This document shows positions 8,159-17,925 of a stretch of 64,000 nucleotides of DNA, in pieces. The notes beneath the pieces were generated by a model that saw nothing but the letters and a program-made list of their open reading frames with translations, did no database searches and was not told the origin of the DNA. The position numbers and the translations under genes are program-made. Numbering within the stretch: position 1 is the stretch's first letter; the number at the start of each line of letters is the position of its first letter. This DNA is from Clostridium sp. CF012 (lineage in GTDB: Bacteria; Bacillota; Clostridia; Clostridiales; Clostridiaceae), in the NCBI RefSeq assembly GCF_018861755.1, contig NZ_JAHLEF010000002.1, positions 62,001 through 126,000 of the forward strand, in the 5' to 3' direction.

Positions 8159-9925
8159 CTTTATTTTATATTCTTTTAATTTTCTATAAAGTGTTGCCCT
8201 ACTTAATTCTAAAGCCTCGGCAGCCTTTGTAATTGATTGTTTACTATTCCCAAAATGTTCTAAAGCTTTTATAATTTCTTTTTTTTCTAATTCCTTAATA
8301 GGTACAATCCCTACATTTTTATTGATTTCTAAAGTAACTGATGAAAATTTCAGCCTCTTGGGCAAATCCTTACATTGTATAACTGAACTACCACACATGT
8401 TTACGGCATATTCTATGGTATTTTCCAGTTCACGTACATTTCCTGGCCATTGATAATTCATAAAAATTTCTAATACATCATCCTCTATTTTACTTATATG
8501 CTTTTCTAGCTTAACATTACATTTTTCCAAAAGGTAATCTACAAGAATAACTATGTCATCTTTTCTATCTCTTAATGGAGGTATATTAATTGGAATTACA
8601 TTTAATCTATAAAACAAATCCTGCCTAAACTCTCCTTCTAACACTTTTTCTTCTAAATCTTTATTTGTAGCTGCAATAATTCTTACATCTATGGGAATGG
8701 ACTCTTTTCCACCAATCTTCTCAATAACGAATTCCTGTACTACCCTTAAAAGTTTAGTTTGAAGATGAATAGGCATATCTCCGATTTCATCTAAAAAAAT
8801 AGTTCCCTTATTTGCTAATTCAAATTTGCCAGCCTTCCCGCCTCTTCTTGCCCCTGTAAATGCTCCATCCTCATATCCAAAAAGTTCACTTTCTAGCAAT
8901 TCTTCTGGTATGGCCGCACAATTTATTGGAATAAACGGCCCCTTAGCTCTAGTACTATAAAAGTGAACAGCCCTTGCAAATAGCTCTTTTCCCGTTCCAC
9001 TTTCTCCCTGAATAAGTACTGTAGAAGTAGATTTCGAAGCTTTTTTTGCTTCTACTTTAACCTGCTCTAAACATGAACTACTCCCTATAATACTGTCAAA
9101 AGAAGTAATCATAGTGCCTGTGGTAATATTATTTACTGTTTTTAGCAAATCAGAAATATTACTAAAGGAACACACGGTGCCAAAACTTTTTTCACCAATA
9201 CTAATAGGCTTAGCATCAAAAACTCCCCTAAAATGATGATTATCCCTATTATAAGTGAATTCTTTATTTTTTACATTCTTATGTTTCTCAATAAGCAGAT
9301 CAAAATCTAAACTGCCAATAAGATTTTTTATATTGGTATTTAAGATCTCGTTTCCCTGCAGCTTAAATAGCTCTGCTGCTTTGGCATTATAATGAAGAAT
9401 ATTTCCTGAGTGATCTGCTGCTATAATCCCTCTATCTACAGAATCAAGAACTATCTCAAGTTCACGTGCTAAAAGCTTTATCTGCTCTGTATTTTCCTGT
9501 TCTAATAGCTTTGATGATATTAAATCTGCCATTCTATTTAAAAAATTCATTAAATTTTCTTTATTATTTATAATAGCATCCCTTTGTTCTTCTTCAAAGG
9601 CGATAAGACCAATAACTCCAACAGTATCATTCCCTACATGAATCGGACAACAGACCTCTGCAAATTCCTCGCAGTTGTCTGCATTCTCACATTCTAAGCA
9701 AGTAAAATGTTCCCCAGGATTTTCAATAATAAAACTCTCTCCGCGAGTTAAAGAAAATCCAAAAGCAGATTTTTCATCAACCTTTTCTCCAATACAATTT
9801 CTATATCTTCCGGTACCTGCTATTCTATTATAATTATTATCTACAACAGTCACATCAACCCTTATGACACTTGATATTGCCTCAGAAATCTTCTGAACAT
9901 TTGAAACAATTTTTATCAAATCCAT
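8138..9925 (-). CDS. Sigma-54-dependent transcriptional activator with cysteine-rich sensor and PAS domain
   Basis: A bacterial enhancer-binding protein that uses ATP to open sigma-54 promoters. Numbering from the ATG at 9934, the order is: an N-terminal GAF/PocR-like sensor (about 1-140) with a cysteine cluster at 79, 82, 88, 95 and 96; a PAS domain (about 155-265); the AAA+ core (about 280-510) with Walker A GESGTGKE at 310-317, the sigma-54 contact loop GAFTGA at 357-362 and DEIGD at 382; and a Fis-type helix-turn-helix at the end. I prefer the ATG at 9925 because AAAGGA is properly spaced for it but too close to the ATG at 9934. It is divergent from the DUF421 gene and upstream of cyuA, its probable target. 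The cysteine-rich sensor could read redox, metal or thiols. Confidence 0.88.
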   Translation of the reverse strand: MDLIKIVSNVQKISEAISSVIRVDVTVVDNNYNRIAGTGRYRNCIGEKVDEKSAFGFSLTRGESFIIENPGEHFTCLECENADNCEEFAEVCCPIHVGNDTVGVIGLIAFEEEQRDAIINNKENLMNFLNRMADLISSKLLEQENTEQIKLLARELEIVLDSVDRGIIAADHSGNILHYNAKAAELFKLQGNEILNTNIKNLIGSLDFDLLIEKHKNVKNKEFTYNRDNHHFRGVFDAKPISIGEKSFGTVCSFSNISDLLKTVNNITTGTMITSFDSIIGSSSCLEQVKVEAKKASKSTSTVLIQGESGTGKELFARAVHFYSTRAKGPFIPINCAAIPEELLESELFGYEDGAFTGARRGGKAGKFELANKGTIFLDEIGDMPIHLQTKLLRVVQEFVIEKIGGKESIPIDVRIIAATNKDLEEKVLEGEFRQDLFYRLNVIPINIPPLRDRKDDIVILVDYLLEKCNVKLEKHISKIEDDVLEIFMNYQWPGNVRELENTIEYAVNMCGSSVIQCKDLPKRLKFSSVTLEINKNVGIVPIKELEKKEIIKALEHFGNSKQSITKAAEALELSRATLYRKLKEYKIKQYQNEK

Positions 9926-9977
9926 CCTAATCATCCTTTTGTTTTTTACTTAAATTCCCCCTCATTATATATCTGGT

Positions 9978-9998
9978 GCCACCCACGTGGCAAGTGGC
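9978..9998. repeat. 21-bp repeat, inverted copy of 23035-23055
   Basis: A GC-rich 21-mer containing CCACGTGG followed by CAAGTGGC. The reverse complement occurs at 23035-23055 with 20 of 21 bases matching. Both copies lie in gaps. The unit contains the perfect palindrome CCACGTGG. Confidence 0.55.
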
Positions 9999-10116
9999 AA
10001 GTTTCCCGGCTAGCTATGGGGACTGTTAACAATTAATTGAACTATATTATTAAAATCCTCAAAAATAAATACAAATCATAAATTTGGGGATAATATTATT
10101 GAAGGAAGGTGTTCCC

Positions 10117-10821
10117 ATGGACGAAGGTCTAATAGTACTAGTTAGAGGCATCGTTGGATTTTTTACCTTATTAATATTTACCCGTGTTCTTGGCAAGCAA
10201 CAAGTTAGTCAGCTTACTTTTTTTGATTATGTAGTTGGTATAACTATAGGGTCTACTGCCTCATCTCTAACTACAGATTTAACTAGTAGAGCATGGCCTC
10301 ATTGGGTAGGGTTATTTACATGGACTGCTTTATGCTTAATTTTACAACTTATAACCCTTAAATCAAAGACTGCTGAAAAATTCCTAGATGGTGAACCAAC
10401 TATTGTTATTATAAATGGAAAAATACTCGAGGAATCCATGAAAAAATTTCGTTACACCATAGGCGACCTTCTATCGCAGTTAAGAGATAAAGACATTTTT
10501 GACTTAGACCAAGTCGCTTATGCAATACTGGAAAAAGACGGCCAACTATCCATCTTAAAAAAGCCCGAATGTGATCCAGTTACTCCAAAAGATTTAAAAA
10601 TTAAAACTGCAACTGCAAGTATTGATTTCGAAGTAATTTATGATGGATCTATTGTGCAAGACAGCTTAGATAGCATGCATCGGAGTGAAAAATGGCTAAT
10701 GACGAAATTAAAAAAGCAAGGTATTACCGATGCTTCTGAAGTGTTCTTAGCTACCTATAATGCGACCAGTGGCTTACATATAGATCTCTATGAAGATCAT
10801 ATAGAAGAAAACAAAAAATAA
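10117..10821 (+). CDS. DUF421 family membrane protein (YetF-like)
   Basis: The N-terminal part has membrane helices (about 1-20, 30-50 and 56-75 from this start) around the characteristic RVLGKQQVSQLTFFDYVVGI segment. The C-terminal cytosolic DUF421 domain follows (FLDGEPTIVIINGKILEE...). These proteins are widespread in spore formers (YetF/YdfR/YrbG-like). Their role is not established. The ATG at 10117 is preferred over the TTG at 10084 because AAGGAAGG lies just upstream of it. It is 20 nt upstream of a DUF4363 gene, a pairing common in clostridia. Confidence 0.85.
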   Translation: MDEGLIVLVRGIVGFFTLLIFTRVLGKQQVSQLTFFDYVVGITIGSTASSLTTDLTSRAWPHWVGLFTWTALCLILQLITLKSKTAEKFLDGEPTIVIINGKILEESMKKFRYTIGDLLSQLRDKDIFDLDQVAYAILEKDGQLSILKKPECDPVTPKDLKIKTATASIDFEVIYDGSIVQDSLDSMHRSEKWLMTKLKKQGITDASEVFLATYNATSGLHIDLYEDHIEENKK

Positions 10822-10841
10822 TAAAGGAGCTGCTTAATATT

Positions 10842-11207
10842 ATGAAAAAATTTATATCATATTCTATACCCATAGTTACTTTAACATTTTTTGTATTATT
10901 AATGCTAGGAGGTAATTATTTAAAAAAGCCTCATAACTCTTCGGAAGATGTGGTTGCTCTTGTAAATCTATCTATAAAACATGCAAAAGTTGAAAAATGG
11001 GATATGCTTCAGCAAGATATCGAGAGAATAGATTTTGCCTGGAAGAAAATTATACCACGCATTCAATTTAGCGTTGAAAGAGATGAACTATATAATATAA
11101 GCTTAAACCTGGCTAGACTTCGCGGCTCCATATCCTCTGAGGATAAAACTAGTACACTAATAGAATTAAATGAAATTATTGAAAATTGGGATGAGCTAAC
11201 ACGATAG
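10842..11207 (+). CDS. DUF4363 family protein
   Basis: A 121-residue protein with one N-terminal membrane anchor (about 5-24). The outward domain is mostly helical, with the pattern KHAKVEKWDMLQQDIERID and a second amphipathic segment. It matches DUF4363, which commonly follows DUF421 genes in clostridia. AAAGGAG stands 13 nt upstream of the ATG. Translated right after the DUF421 gene, it probably works with it at the membrane. No biochemical function is known. Confidence 0.75.
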   Translation: MKKFISYSIPIVTLTFFVLLMLGGNYLKKPHNSSEDVVALVNLSIKHAKVEKWDMLQQDIERIDFAWKKIIPRIQFSVERDELYNISLNLARLRGSISSEDKTSTLIELNEIIENWDELTR

Positions 11208-11227
11208 TTTATAAAGCTCAAATTAAA

Positions 11228-11464
11228 TTTTTTTCTTATATTATGCTATAACGAAAAGTATATATCGCTAAAATGCGTTCACTTCGCCAAGTAATTCTAA
11301 AATTTATTTTATTTACAGCTGCTAAAAAGCATAAACTCGCTTTCGCTCAAACATATGCTTTTCTTCACGCATCTGCAAATAAAATAAATTGTGAATTACT
11401 AAGGCTCGTTCAAACGCATTCTACGCAATATATACTTTTTGTTAGCATAATATAAGAAAAAAAA
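11228..11464. repeat. Repeat family A, copy 2 (inverted orientation)
   Basis: A palindrome of about 237 bp with the same ends (TTTTTTCTTATATTATGCT) as copy 1, but its asymmetric interior reads in the opposite direction: the CTTCGCCAAGTAATTC arm comes first. It lies 20 nt past the DUF4363 stop. An apparent 60-codon frame inside is an accident of the palindrome. Confidence 0.85.
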
Positions 11465-11588
11465 GTTTGTTTTGAAAATAGACATTATACTTTCTTTATT
11501 CCCAATCATTTTAAAAGGCTCTATTATAGTAGCAGAGACAAAAATCAATTTATATTTTATACAATATTTGATCTTATTTGTAATATAA

Positions 11589-11936
11589 GATTCTTATTGG
11601 GATAAATCTCTATACAGTGATAAACTTGTATCAAAAGAGACAATGAATGAAATTTTCACACCCTACAAAGAAAATTATGGATATGGCTGGTTAATAGATA
11701 AAAACCATAATCGTAAAAGGGTTCACCATAGTGGTGGGGGGAGCGGCTTTAGTCACCAATTTCATAGATATATAGATGATAAAGTTACCATTCTTGTATT
11801 GAGTAATTATGGGTTTTCCAATTCACTTAATATTAATCAAAGTATTGCAAAAATAGTTTTTGATGAGAAGTGTTGTATACCCTCAAAGCCTAAAGAATTT
11901 AATTTAGATTACTCTAGAGAAAATAGTTTGTTTTGA
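11589..11936 (+). pseudogene. C-terminal fragment of a serine hydrolase (class C beta-lactamase / PBP-like)
   Basis: Readable protein starts directly after a TAA at 11586 with DSYWDKSLYSDKLVSKETMNE and continues to 11936. It includes YGYGWL and the HSGG motif (HHSGGGSGF) that forms the KTG-like third active-site element of class C-type serine hydrolases. The catalytic SxxK and YxN parts are missing; an intact member is over 300 residues. There is no ribosome site. The fragment is flanked by two repeat A copies (11228 and 12226), so rearrangement between repeats is a plausible cause of the truncation. Confidence 0.75.
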
Positions 11937-12225
11937 AAATAAAAATTTTTGCTCCAAATAGGCAGGCTATCGCCTTTAAAGACTTTCGAAAACAAAATCT
12001 ATTTACACAAACATATTTGGCTTTTAATATATATAAGCCTACGGCCACGCTATCGCTTTTTCAGAGGTGAATTAAAATGCCTTTTTATGAATGTCAGAAT
12101 TGACTTAATATTGGCAGTCATGTAAGAAGTGAAAGATAGTATATAGTCTCTTAGTTTATGGAATGTAAAATTCCTGCAAGCAGCTCAAGGACAACGGAGA
12201 CCATATGGAATTTTGAACTAAACTC
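11937..12225. other. Non-coding stretch between the hydrolase fragment and repeat A copy 3
   Basis: No sustained ORF. A short ATG frame after a GAGGTG site (about 12066-12104) stops after eight codons. The segment next to the repeat has a loose inverted pair (about 12152-12173 AGTTTA...AAAATTCC against 12209-12224 GGAATTTT...AAACT). It looks like decayed sequence. Confidence 0.4.
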
Positions 12226-12458
12226 TTTTTTCTTAGATTATGCTAACAAAAGTATAGATTGCGCGGAATGCATTTGAGCAAGCCTTAGTAATTCTTAATT
12301 TATTTTAATTGCAGATGCGTAAAGAAAAATACTTGTTTGAGCATTAGCGAGTTAGTATTTTTTAGCAACTGCAATTAAAATAAATTTTAGAATTACTTGG
12401 CAAAGCGAAAGCATTCTAGCAATCTATACTTTTCGTTATAGCATAATATAAGAAAAAA
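12226..12458. repeat. Repeat family A, copy 3
   Basis: A palindrome of about 233 bp in the same orientation as copy 1, with TTTTTTCTTAGATTATGCT at the left end. It ends 9 nt before the 3' end of helD, so it lies between convergent sequences and can act as a terminator. Confidence 0.85.
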
Positions 12459-12466
12459 ATTTTAAT

Positions 12467-14635
12467 TTAAAATGAACTTTTTTTAACCACATGAAGCTCA
12501 TGTAGCGCCCTAGTTGCCATCACATATCTAAGTTTATCCTCTTGCTTATATTCATACCCCGAAGCACTTGGCTGATCTAATACCATGATAACTGCATCAA
12601 ATTCAAGCCCCTTAGCAAAATAGGATGGAATGACCACAATGCCACTATGATACACTGCATTTTCATTGCTAATAATTTTAACCTTAGCACTATCTTTAAT
12701 TAGCTTAAAGATTTTTTCTGTTTCACTTATATCTTTACAGATAATTGCAATATTTTCATATGCCTTACTTTTAAAATCTTCAATTTTTTGTTCCATATAA
12801 CTTTTAAATTCATCCACATGGTCAATTGATATTTCAGTTACAGCCTCACCATTTCTTACTATGGGAACAATAGGCTCTGCGCTCAAATATTTATTAGCAT
12901 ACTCCATAATTTCCACCGTAGATCTGTAGCTAGTATTTAATTTAAATTCATGAACATTACATTGTGGGAGTATATTTTTCAAGTCGTGCATAGGAAGTCT
13001 TCCCTCATATGGAATTATTCTCTGATTGCTATCTCCAACTATAGTTAAAGACGTACACTTTGTTAATTCCTTTATTACTAGGAATTGAAGTTGATTATAA
13101 TCCTGAGCTTCATCTATTACTACATGTTTTATTTGCTGAGAAATCTTTATTCCATCTAACTTAATTTTAAAATATAAAATACCACCTAAATCATTTTCTG
13201 TTAATCTTTTGTACCCATTAATCTTGTTATATAAATCAACACAGTTTCCATATTCCATCCAAGTAAGATTTCTTTTTAATTTTATTATTTGCTTAATAAC
13301 TTCTCGTATTTCAAGTTTCCTATTAAACTCTAAATCATTTACTTTAAAACCCTGTTCTTCCTCAGATAATGAAGCTACAGTTCTTTCATATTCCTTTTGT
13401 ATAAGTCTAACTTTTTCATCACGAACATCCCTAATTTTAGAGTAAATAATTCTTTTAATTTTCTTGCTTCTTCTAAATAAGGGCATAGTTTTAAAATAAT
13501 TATAAAACATTTCCATTATGTCTTCTTTAGATAATATTACCTCATTCATAAATGATATATCTTCTATTTTAAAGTATTCAATATCTAATTTTTCTACTGC
13601 ATCATCAAGGAAGTTTTTATACTCTACAGAATTTTTATACATGATGTCCTCTGTAAATTCACTTTCTCCACTAAGCACTTTTTCCATGTATTCTTTTAGA
13701 CTCATTACTTCCTGAACCTCTAAAATATCAAAGGCAAAGTCTCTAAAAGTTGTCTGTTTAACCCCTGATTCCCCAAGGCTTGGAAGCACTAAAGATATAT
13801 ACTCCATAAATACATTGTTTGGTCCGAGTATTAGAACCTTATCTTGAAGTATTTTTCTGTAATTATAAAGTAGGTATGCTACCCTATGAAGTGCGATAGT
13901 AGTTTTCCCGCTTCCTGCTACACCATCCACTACAATAGTTTTGGTTCTTGGTTGTCTTATTAAATCATCTTGTTCCTTTTGTATTGTCATTATTATATCT
14001 TTTAATTTTTCTGAAGCATTGCTACTAAGCACCATTTGAAGTATTTCATCTTTTATATCTAGTGCTGAGTCAAACATACCCATAAGTTTTTCTTTTTTTA
14101 TAATATATTGTCTCTTAGCTAGAATGTTTACTAGTACCTTTTCTTTAGGAGCCTCATAAAAAGCCTCTCCCAGTGCTCCAGTGTAAAATAGGGATGCAAT
14201 TGGAGCCCTCCAATCTACTATTAATGGTTCATATGTATCCTCTGGCGTAACTCCAAATCTTCCTATATACATTTTATTAATACCAAAATCTTCTTCTGAG
14301 AAATCAATTCTTCCAAAATAAGGAGAGCTCTTAAGCTCTGTTAATTCCTTAAGTCTTCTATCAATAGTTTTGAAGGCTTCCTCTTTAACATATATCTCAT
14401 GATCAAAATATTCTATTACCATATCTTCATCATCTCTGTAGTCTTCAATTACTTTTTTCCTATATTCTAAAATATATTTTGTAATTTCCTTTCTTTTCTC
14501 AATATATTTTAGAATTTCTTCACTAATAATTTCAACATCAACCTTCAATTTTTCTTCTTCTACATTGAATTCTAGTTGCTTCTTTAATTCCACTTCTATG
14601 AGACTAGCATCCATATCATATTCATTATTACTCAA
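12467..14635 (-). CDS. helD: RNA polymerase recycling motor ATPase HelD (UvrD-like)
   Basis: An SF1 helicase-like ATPase that in Bacillus removes stalled RNA polymerase from DNA and helps recycle it. It has a coiled-coil N-terminus (about 15-105), Walker A GVAGSGKTT at about 241-249, the Walker B-type VVIDEAQDYN, and helicase motifs IVGDSNQRI and YRST. The C-terminal motif PSYFAKGLEFDAVI precedes the end. Length (about 722) is near the family norm. I prefer the TTG at 14635: the GGGGTGAT that would be its ribosome site overlaps the upstream GTG at 14644. It lies 30 nt downstream of the epimerase gene. Confidence 0.88.
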   Translation of the reverse strand: MSNNEYDMDASLIEVELKKQLEFNVEEEKLKVDVEIISEEILKYIEKRKEITKYILEYRKKVIEDYRDDEDMVIEYFDHEIYVKEEAFKTIDRRLKELTELKSSPYFGRIDFSEEDFGINKMYIGRFGVTPEDTYEPLIVDWRAPIASLFYTGALGEAFYEAPKEKVLVNILAKRQYIIKKEKLMGMFDSALDIKDEILQMVLSSNASEKLKDIIMTIQKEQDDLIRQPRTKTIVVDGVAGSGKTTIALHRVAYLLYNYRKILQDKVLILGPNNVFMEYISLVLPSLGESGVKQTTFRDFAFDILEVQEVMSLKEYMEKVLSGESEFTEDIMYKNSVEYKNFLDDAVEKLDIEYFKIEDISFMNEVILSKEDIMEMFYNYFKTMPLFRRSKKIKRIIYSKIRDVRDEKVRLIQKEYERTVASLSEEEQGFKVNDLEFNRKLEIREVIKQIIKLKRNLTWMEYGNCVDLYNKINGYKRLTENDLGGILYFKIKLDGIKISQQIKHVVIDEAQDYNQLQFLVIKELTKCTSLTIVGDSNQRIIPYEGRLPMHDLKNILPQCNVHEFKLNTSYRSTVEIMEYANKYLSAEPIVPIVRNGEAVTEISIDHVDEFKSYMEQKIEDFKSKAYENIAIICKDISETEKIFKLIKDSAKVKIISNENAVYHSGIVVIPSYFAKGLEFDAVIMVLDQPSASGYEYKQEDKLRYVMATRALHELHVVKKSSF

Positions 14636-14665
14636 AACTATCACCCCATTTCAATGGTTATATTT

Positions 14666-15754
14666 TTATAAAATTTCTTGCCATCCTATAATATCTGCAA
14701 TACCAAGGCCTGGAGAATCATTAATACTTATTCTATTGCCTGTAACACTAGCCCCTCCAATTATCGAATCATGCTCAAATAACAACATAGTGTCTAGGTC
14801 CGCTTTAATCATATTAGATTTTGATGCTGCAAAACTAGCTGCTGCGGTTATGCCAATTCTACTTTCTAGCATACAACCCATCATGCATCTTATACCCATA
14901 TTTTCTGCCATATTGTATATTTTTATTGCATTATTTATGCCTCCACACTTCATAAGCTTAATGCTTATAAGGTCCGCTGCTCTTCTTTCAATTATCTTAA
15001 AGGCATCTGAAGGACCAAAAACTGCTTCGTCTGCAAGAATTTTCGTTTCTACATTATCTGTAACATATTTTAATCCATCTATATCCCAAGCATTAACCGG
15101 CTGCTCAACGAACTCAATATCCAGTCCTAGATCTTCAAATTTCCTAATAATACTTACAGCTTCCTTTGGTCTCCATCCTTGATTGGCGTCTACCCTTATT
15201 TTTGTTCCTCGCCTTACTGCTTTCCTCACGGCTTTTACTCTCTCTATATCAAGATCTATATCATTTCCAATTTTTACTTTTAAATAAGTATACCCATTCA
15301 ATACGGCTTCTAAAGATTTCCTTACCATTTGTTCCACTGTATCATTTGCTATTGTAAGATCTGTAGTTAATGAAGTTTTATATCCCCCCAAAAACTTATA
15401 AAGAGGTAACCCATATTTTTTACAAAGCAAATCATATATAGCAATATCAATAGCAGCTTTCGCACTATTATTTCCGTGAATGGAATTATGAATTACTTTC
15501 ATAATTTCCTCAAGATTATCAATGTCCAGGCCTAGAATTTCAGGTTTAATATAATTTATTGCACCAATAATTGAATTCTCGGTTTCACCCGTTATAGAAG
15601 GTGTTGGAGCTGCACTTCCGTAACCTACTTCTCCTGTATCTGTAATCATTTTTATAACTATTTCATCAGAGTATGTAAGAAATCTCTTTCCTACTCTATA
15701 TGGTTGTTTTAAAGGAGTGCTAATTTTTCCCATTTTAATCTCTTTTATTTTCAT
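14666..15754 (-). CDS. Dipeptide epimerase, L-Ala-D/L-Glu epimerase type (enolase superfamily)
   Basis: Inverts the Glu stereocentre of dipeptides released from cell-wall peptides. The 362-residue protein has the superfamily acid/base lysines KVK at 159-161 and Lys266. The three metal ligands are Asp189 (VDAN), Glu217 (VEQP) and Asp242 (ADE). These align with the known Ala-Glu epimerase layout, so that specificity is likely but not proved; other dipeptide epimerases look alike. It may be co-transcribed with helD downstream. The position near pepV and OPT peptide genes fits peptide or murein recycling. Confidence 0.85.
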   Translation of the reverse strand: MKIKEIKMGKISTPLKQPYRVGKRFLTYSDEIVIKMITDTGEVGYGSAAPTPSITGETENSIIGAINYIKPEILGLDIDNLEEIMKVIHNSIHGNNSAKAAIDIAIYDLLCKKYGLPLYKFLGGYKTSLTTDLTIANDTVEQMVRKSLEAVLNGYTYLKVKIGNDIDLDIERVKAVRKAVRRGTKIRVDANQGWRPKEAVSIIRKFEDLGLDIEFVEQPVNAWDIDGLKYVTDNVETKILADEAVFGPSDAFKIIERRAADLISIKLMKCGGINNAIKIYNMAENMGIRCMMGCMLESRIGITAAASFAASKSNMIKADLDTMLLFEHDSIIGGASVTGNRISINDSPGLGIADIIGWQEIL

Positions 15755-15891
15755 AATTATCCCTCGCTAAAAGTTTTATATTATTTACAGTGTTGCACTT
15801 GTTCATAATATTATATTATACCTCTATATCCACTTTAATTCTACAATTTTTAGATTAATTATTTTAAAAATATATCCCTATTTAAATACTA

Positions 15892-15923
15892 AGACCTATA
15901 TCTTATTTAAAAGATACAGGTCT
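15892..15923 (-). terminator. Hairpin downstream of pepV
   Basis: A 13-bp stem with one mismatch (15892-15904 with 15911-15923). The downstream T-run is weak, so termination strength is uncertain. Confidence 0.5.
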
Positions 15924-15975
15924 ATAATTTACTACATTTTTGCTAAGACATCCATGTTATAAAATAAGATGTAGT

Positions 15976-17367
15976 CTACTTTGCTAATTCATATAATGCA
16001 TGAGCATATATTTTCGCATTCTTAATTAAATTATCAATTGTAATATATTCATTTTTCTTATGAATAGTATCTGGTTCTCCTGGGAACATTGGTCCAAATG
16101 CTACAGTGTTAGGCATTTCTTTAGCATAAGTTCCTCCCCCAATAGATACTAATTTAGCTTCTTCTCCAGTTTGCTCAGTATAAACCTTTTGAAGCGCTTT
16201 TATAATTGGGCTGTCTGGTGAAAAGTATAAAGGCTCTTGATGAACAAATTTTTCTACTTTTATTCCAGTTCCTTCTATTCTATTATTAAATGGATTCATC
16301 ATATCTTCTAATTTCTTGGTTACAGGGTATCTTAAATTCAAAGTCATTGTAGCTGAATCTTCATCCATGCGTACAACTCCAACATTAAAGGATAATTTTC
16401 CTGAATTCTCATCTTCAAGACAAACACCAAAAGACTCACCATGTGTTTCCATACCTATGTTCTTATTTAAAAACCCTACAAATGCTGACACATCGTTTGT
16501 TCCAAGGTTCACAGTTCCAAGGAATGCAAATACTTGCATTATAGCATTAACTCCAAGCTCTGGTGTACTTCCATGAGCTGCTTCACCTATAGATTTAATT
16601 ATTACCATATCTTCTTTAACTTCTGCTGAAAGCTTGTAATCCATTTGTTTTGCAAAAGCATCTAATGCAATAATAATATTTTTTGCGTCTTTAGCTACAA
16701 TTCCCGCTTCACAATAATCCGGTACTATATTAGCTACTTGACCACCCTTGATATATTTTATGTGATTTTCACTTGAATTCACCTTATTAAAATCTTTTAC
16801 AATGTTGAAAATAGTTATACCTTTTTCTCCATTAATTATTGGATAGTCTGCATCTGGTGTAAAACCAGCAACTGGTGCTTTTTCTTTTTCTAGGTAATGT
16901 TCAAGTTCCTTGCTTCCTGTTTCTTCATTAGTTCCAAATAAAACCCTAATTCTTTTAGAAACAGGTAATTTTGCATCTTTAATGGCTTTTAGTCCGTAAA
17001 GTGTTGCCATTATAGGGCCTTTATCATCTGTAGTTCCACGTCCATACATTTTACCATCATGAATTTCTGCGCCATAAGGTGGGTAAATCCATCCATCGCC
17101 TTCAGGCACTACGTCTAAGTGACCTAAAGCTACAACATAATCTTCACCTTGTCCATACTCTGCATATCCAACATAACCATCTAAGTTAACTGTATGAAAG
17201 CCTAAATTCTTTGCAGTATTCAAAGCACATTCTAGAGCTTTAGCTACACCCTCGCCAAAAGGCATGCCAGGTTTTGGTTCACTTTCTATACTCTTAATCC
17301 TTACGACTTCTTGAGTAGATTTTACAATATCCTCTTTCATAGCGTCAATTAATTTATTTAATTCCAT
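15976..17367 (-). CDS. pepV: Dipeptidase PepV (M20 metallopeptidase)
   Basis: A zinc dipeptidase that releases amino acids from dipeptides in the cytosol. M20 metal-ligand signatures are present: GHLDVVPEGDGW, GRGTTDDKGP and GTNEETGSKE. The 463-residue length suits PepV. The frame is open for 27 more codons upstream (to 17448), but the ATG at 17367 has a strong GGAGGG site, so it is the probable start. The extra part is a row of small hairpins and 18-bp repeats. It lies downstream of the PqqD-like and OPT transporter genes, which suggests uptake and cleavage of peptides. Confidence 0.9.
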   Translation of the reverse strand: MELNKLIDAMKEDIVKSTQEVVRIKSIESEPKPGMPFGEGVAKALECALNTAKNLGFHTVNLDGYVGYAEYGQGEDYVVALGHLDVVPEGDGWIYPPYGAEIHDGKMYGRGTTDDKGPIMATLYGLKAIKDAKLPVSKRIRVLFGTNEETGSKELEHYLEKEKAPVAGFTPDADYPIINGEKGITIFNIVKDFNKVNSSENHIKYIKGGQVANIVPDYCEAGIVAKDAKNIIIALDAFAKQMDYKLSAEVKEDMVIIKSIGEAAHGSTPELGVNAIMQVFAFLGTVNLGTNDVSAFVGFLNKNIGMETHGESFGVCLEDENSGKLSFNVGVVRMDEDSATMTLNLRYPVTKKLEDMMNPFNNRIEGTGIKVEKFVHQEPLYFSPDSPIIKALQKVYTEQTGEEAKLVSIGGGTYAKEMPNTVAFGPMFPGEPDTIHKKNEYITIDNLIKNAKIYAHALYELAK

Positions 17368-17390
17368 ATTAGTTTCCCTCCATTTATAGT

Positions 17391-17522
17391 CTACATCCGT
17401 AGCTTCGTCTACACTAGTAGTTTTGTCTACATTTGTAGCTTGATCCACTTAAAGTGGTTTAACCCATTTTAGATGGGTTAATGTATTAAAGTAGATTAAT
17501 CTAATAAAATAGATTAATCTAC
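17391..17522 (-). repeat. 18-bp tandem repeat and hairpin array in the pepV leader
   Basis: Three 18-bp units begin at 17391, 17409 and 17427, each starting CTAC-N4-GTAG. Further hairpins are CCACTT-A-AAGTGG (17445-17457), AACCCAT-N5-ATGGGTT (17461-17479), and a long pair with 13-bp arms at 17491-17503 and 17510-17522. The part nearest pepV is in frame with it (VDxxT-type repeats). Confidence 0.7.
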
Positions 17523-17552
17523 TAAATTAGCTGATTAAGGAACGATATATAT

Positions 17553-17915
17553 TTATTTTTCAAAAGTAATCCATCCCTTACGAGATAAATACCTTAGATA
17601 CATAATTAATCTATCAATAGCGTTCTGTTCTGTATCATTAAATTTTTCCACCATGGATAATGCTATTTCATAAACGGTTTTAGTTCCATCACAAAGTTGC
17701 CAAACCATAGAACCCATTTCATCAAGTTTTATATCACTAACTTTCGATTTTTTTATGAGCCATCTCATGAATCTTTCTACCGGTTTGTCATGTTTAAAAA
17801 ATAGTTTTACTTTTCCATCACTTACTTCCCATTGCTCAATCTTTCTTAGTGGTCTATAAAGTAAAAAGTTTTCTTGTGCTGCTTCTTTGTTTTTTTTATT
17901 AAACATACGTTTCAC
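17553..17915 (-). CDS. PqqD-like peptide-binding (RiPP recognition element type) protein
   Basis: A 120-residue protein whose second half (about 50-118) has the PqqD pattern: LDEMGSMVWQLCDGTKTVYEIALSM followed by a winged-helix-like end. PqqD domains bind peptides for radical-SAM maturases. No such maturase or precursor peptide is visible here. It sits between the OPT transporter and pepV, all on the same strand, so a role in peptide handling is a guess. The N-terminus is basic and lacks a signal peptide. Confidence 0.7.
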   Translation of the reverse strand: MKRMFNKKNKEAAQENFLLYRPLRKIEQWEVSDGKVKLFFKHDKPVERFMRWLIKKSKVSDIKLDEMGSMVWQLCDGTKTVYEIALSMVEKFNDTEQNAIDRLIMYLRYLSRKGWITFEK

Positions 17916-17925
17916 CTACAAAATA

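Noticed and set aside
11273-11455. 60-codon plus-strand ORF inside the gap after DUF4363
   Set aside because: It lies wholly within repeat A copy 2; its coding look comes from the palindrome, and it has no ribosome site.
17391-17444. CRISPR array
   Set aside because: Three 18-bp units directly abut without spacers; no cas genes in the window.
17368-17448. N-terminal extension of PepV
   Set aside because: The downstream ATG has a strong ribosome site, and the extension consists of repeats and hairpins.
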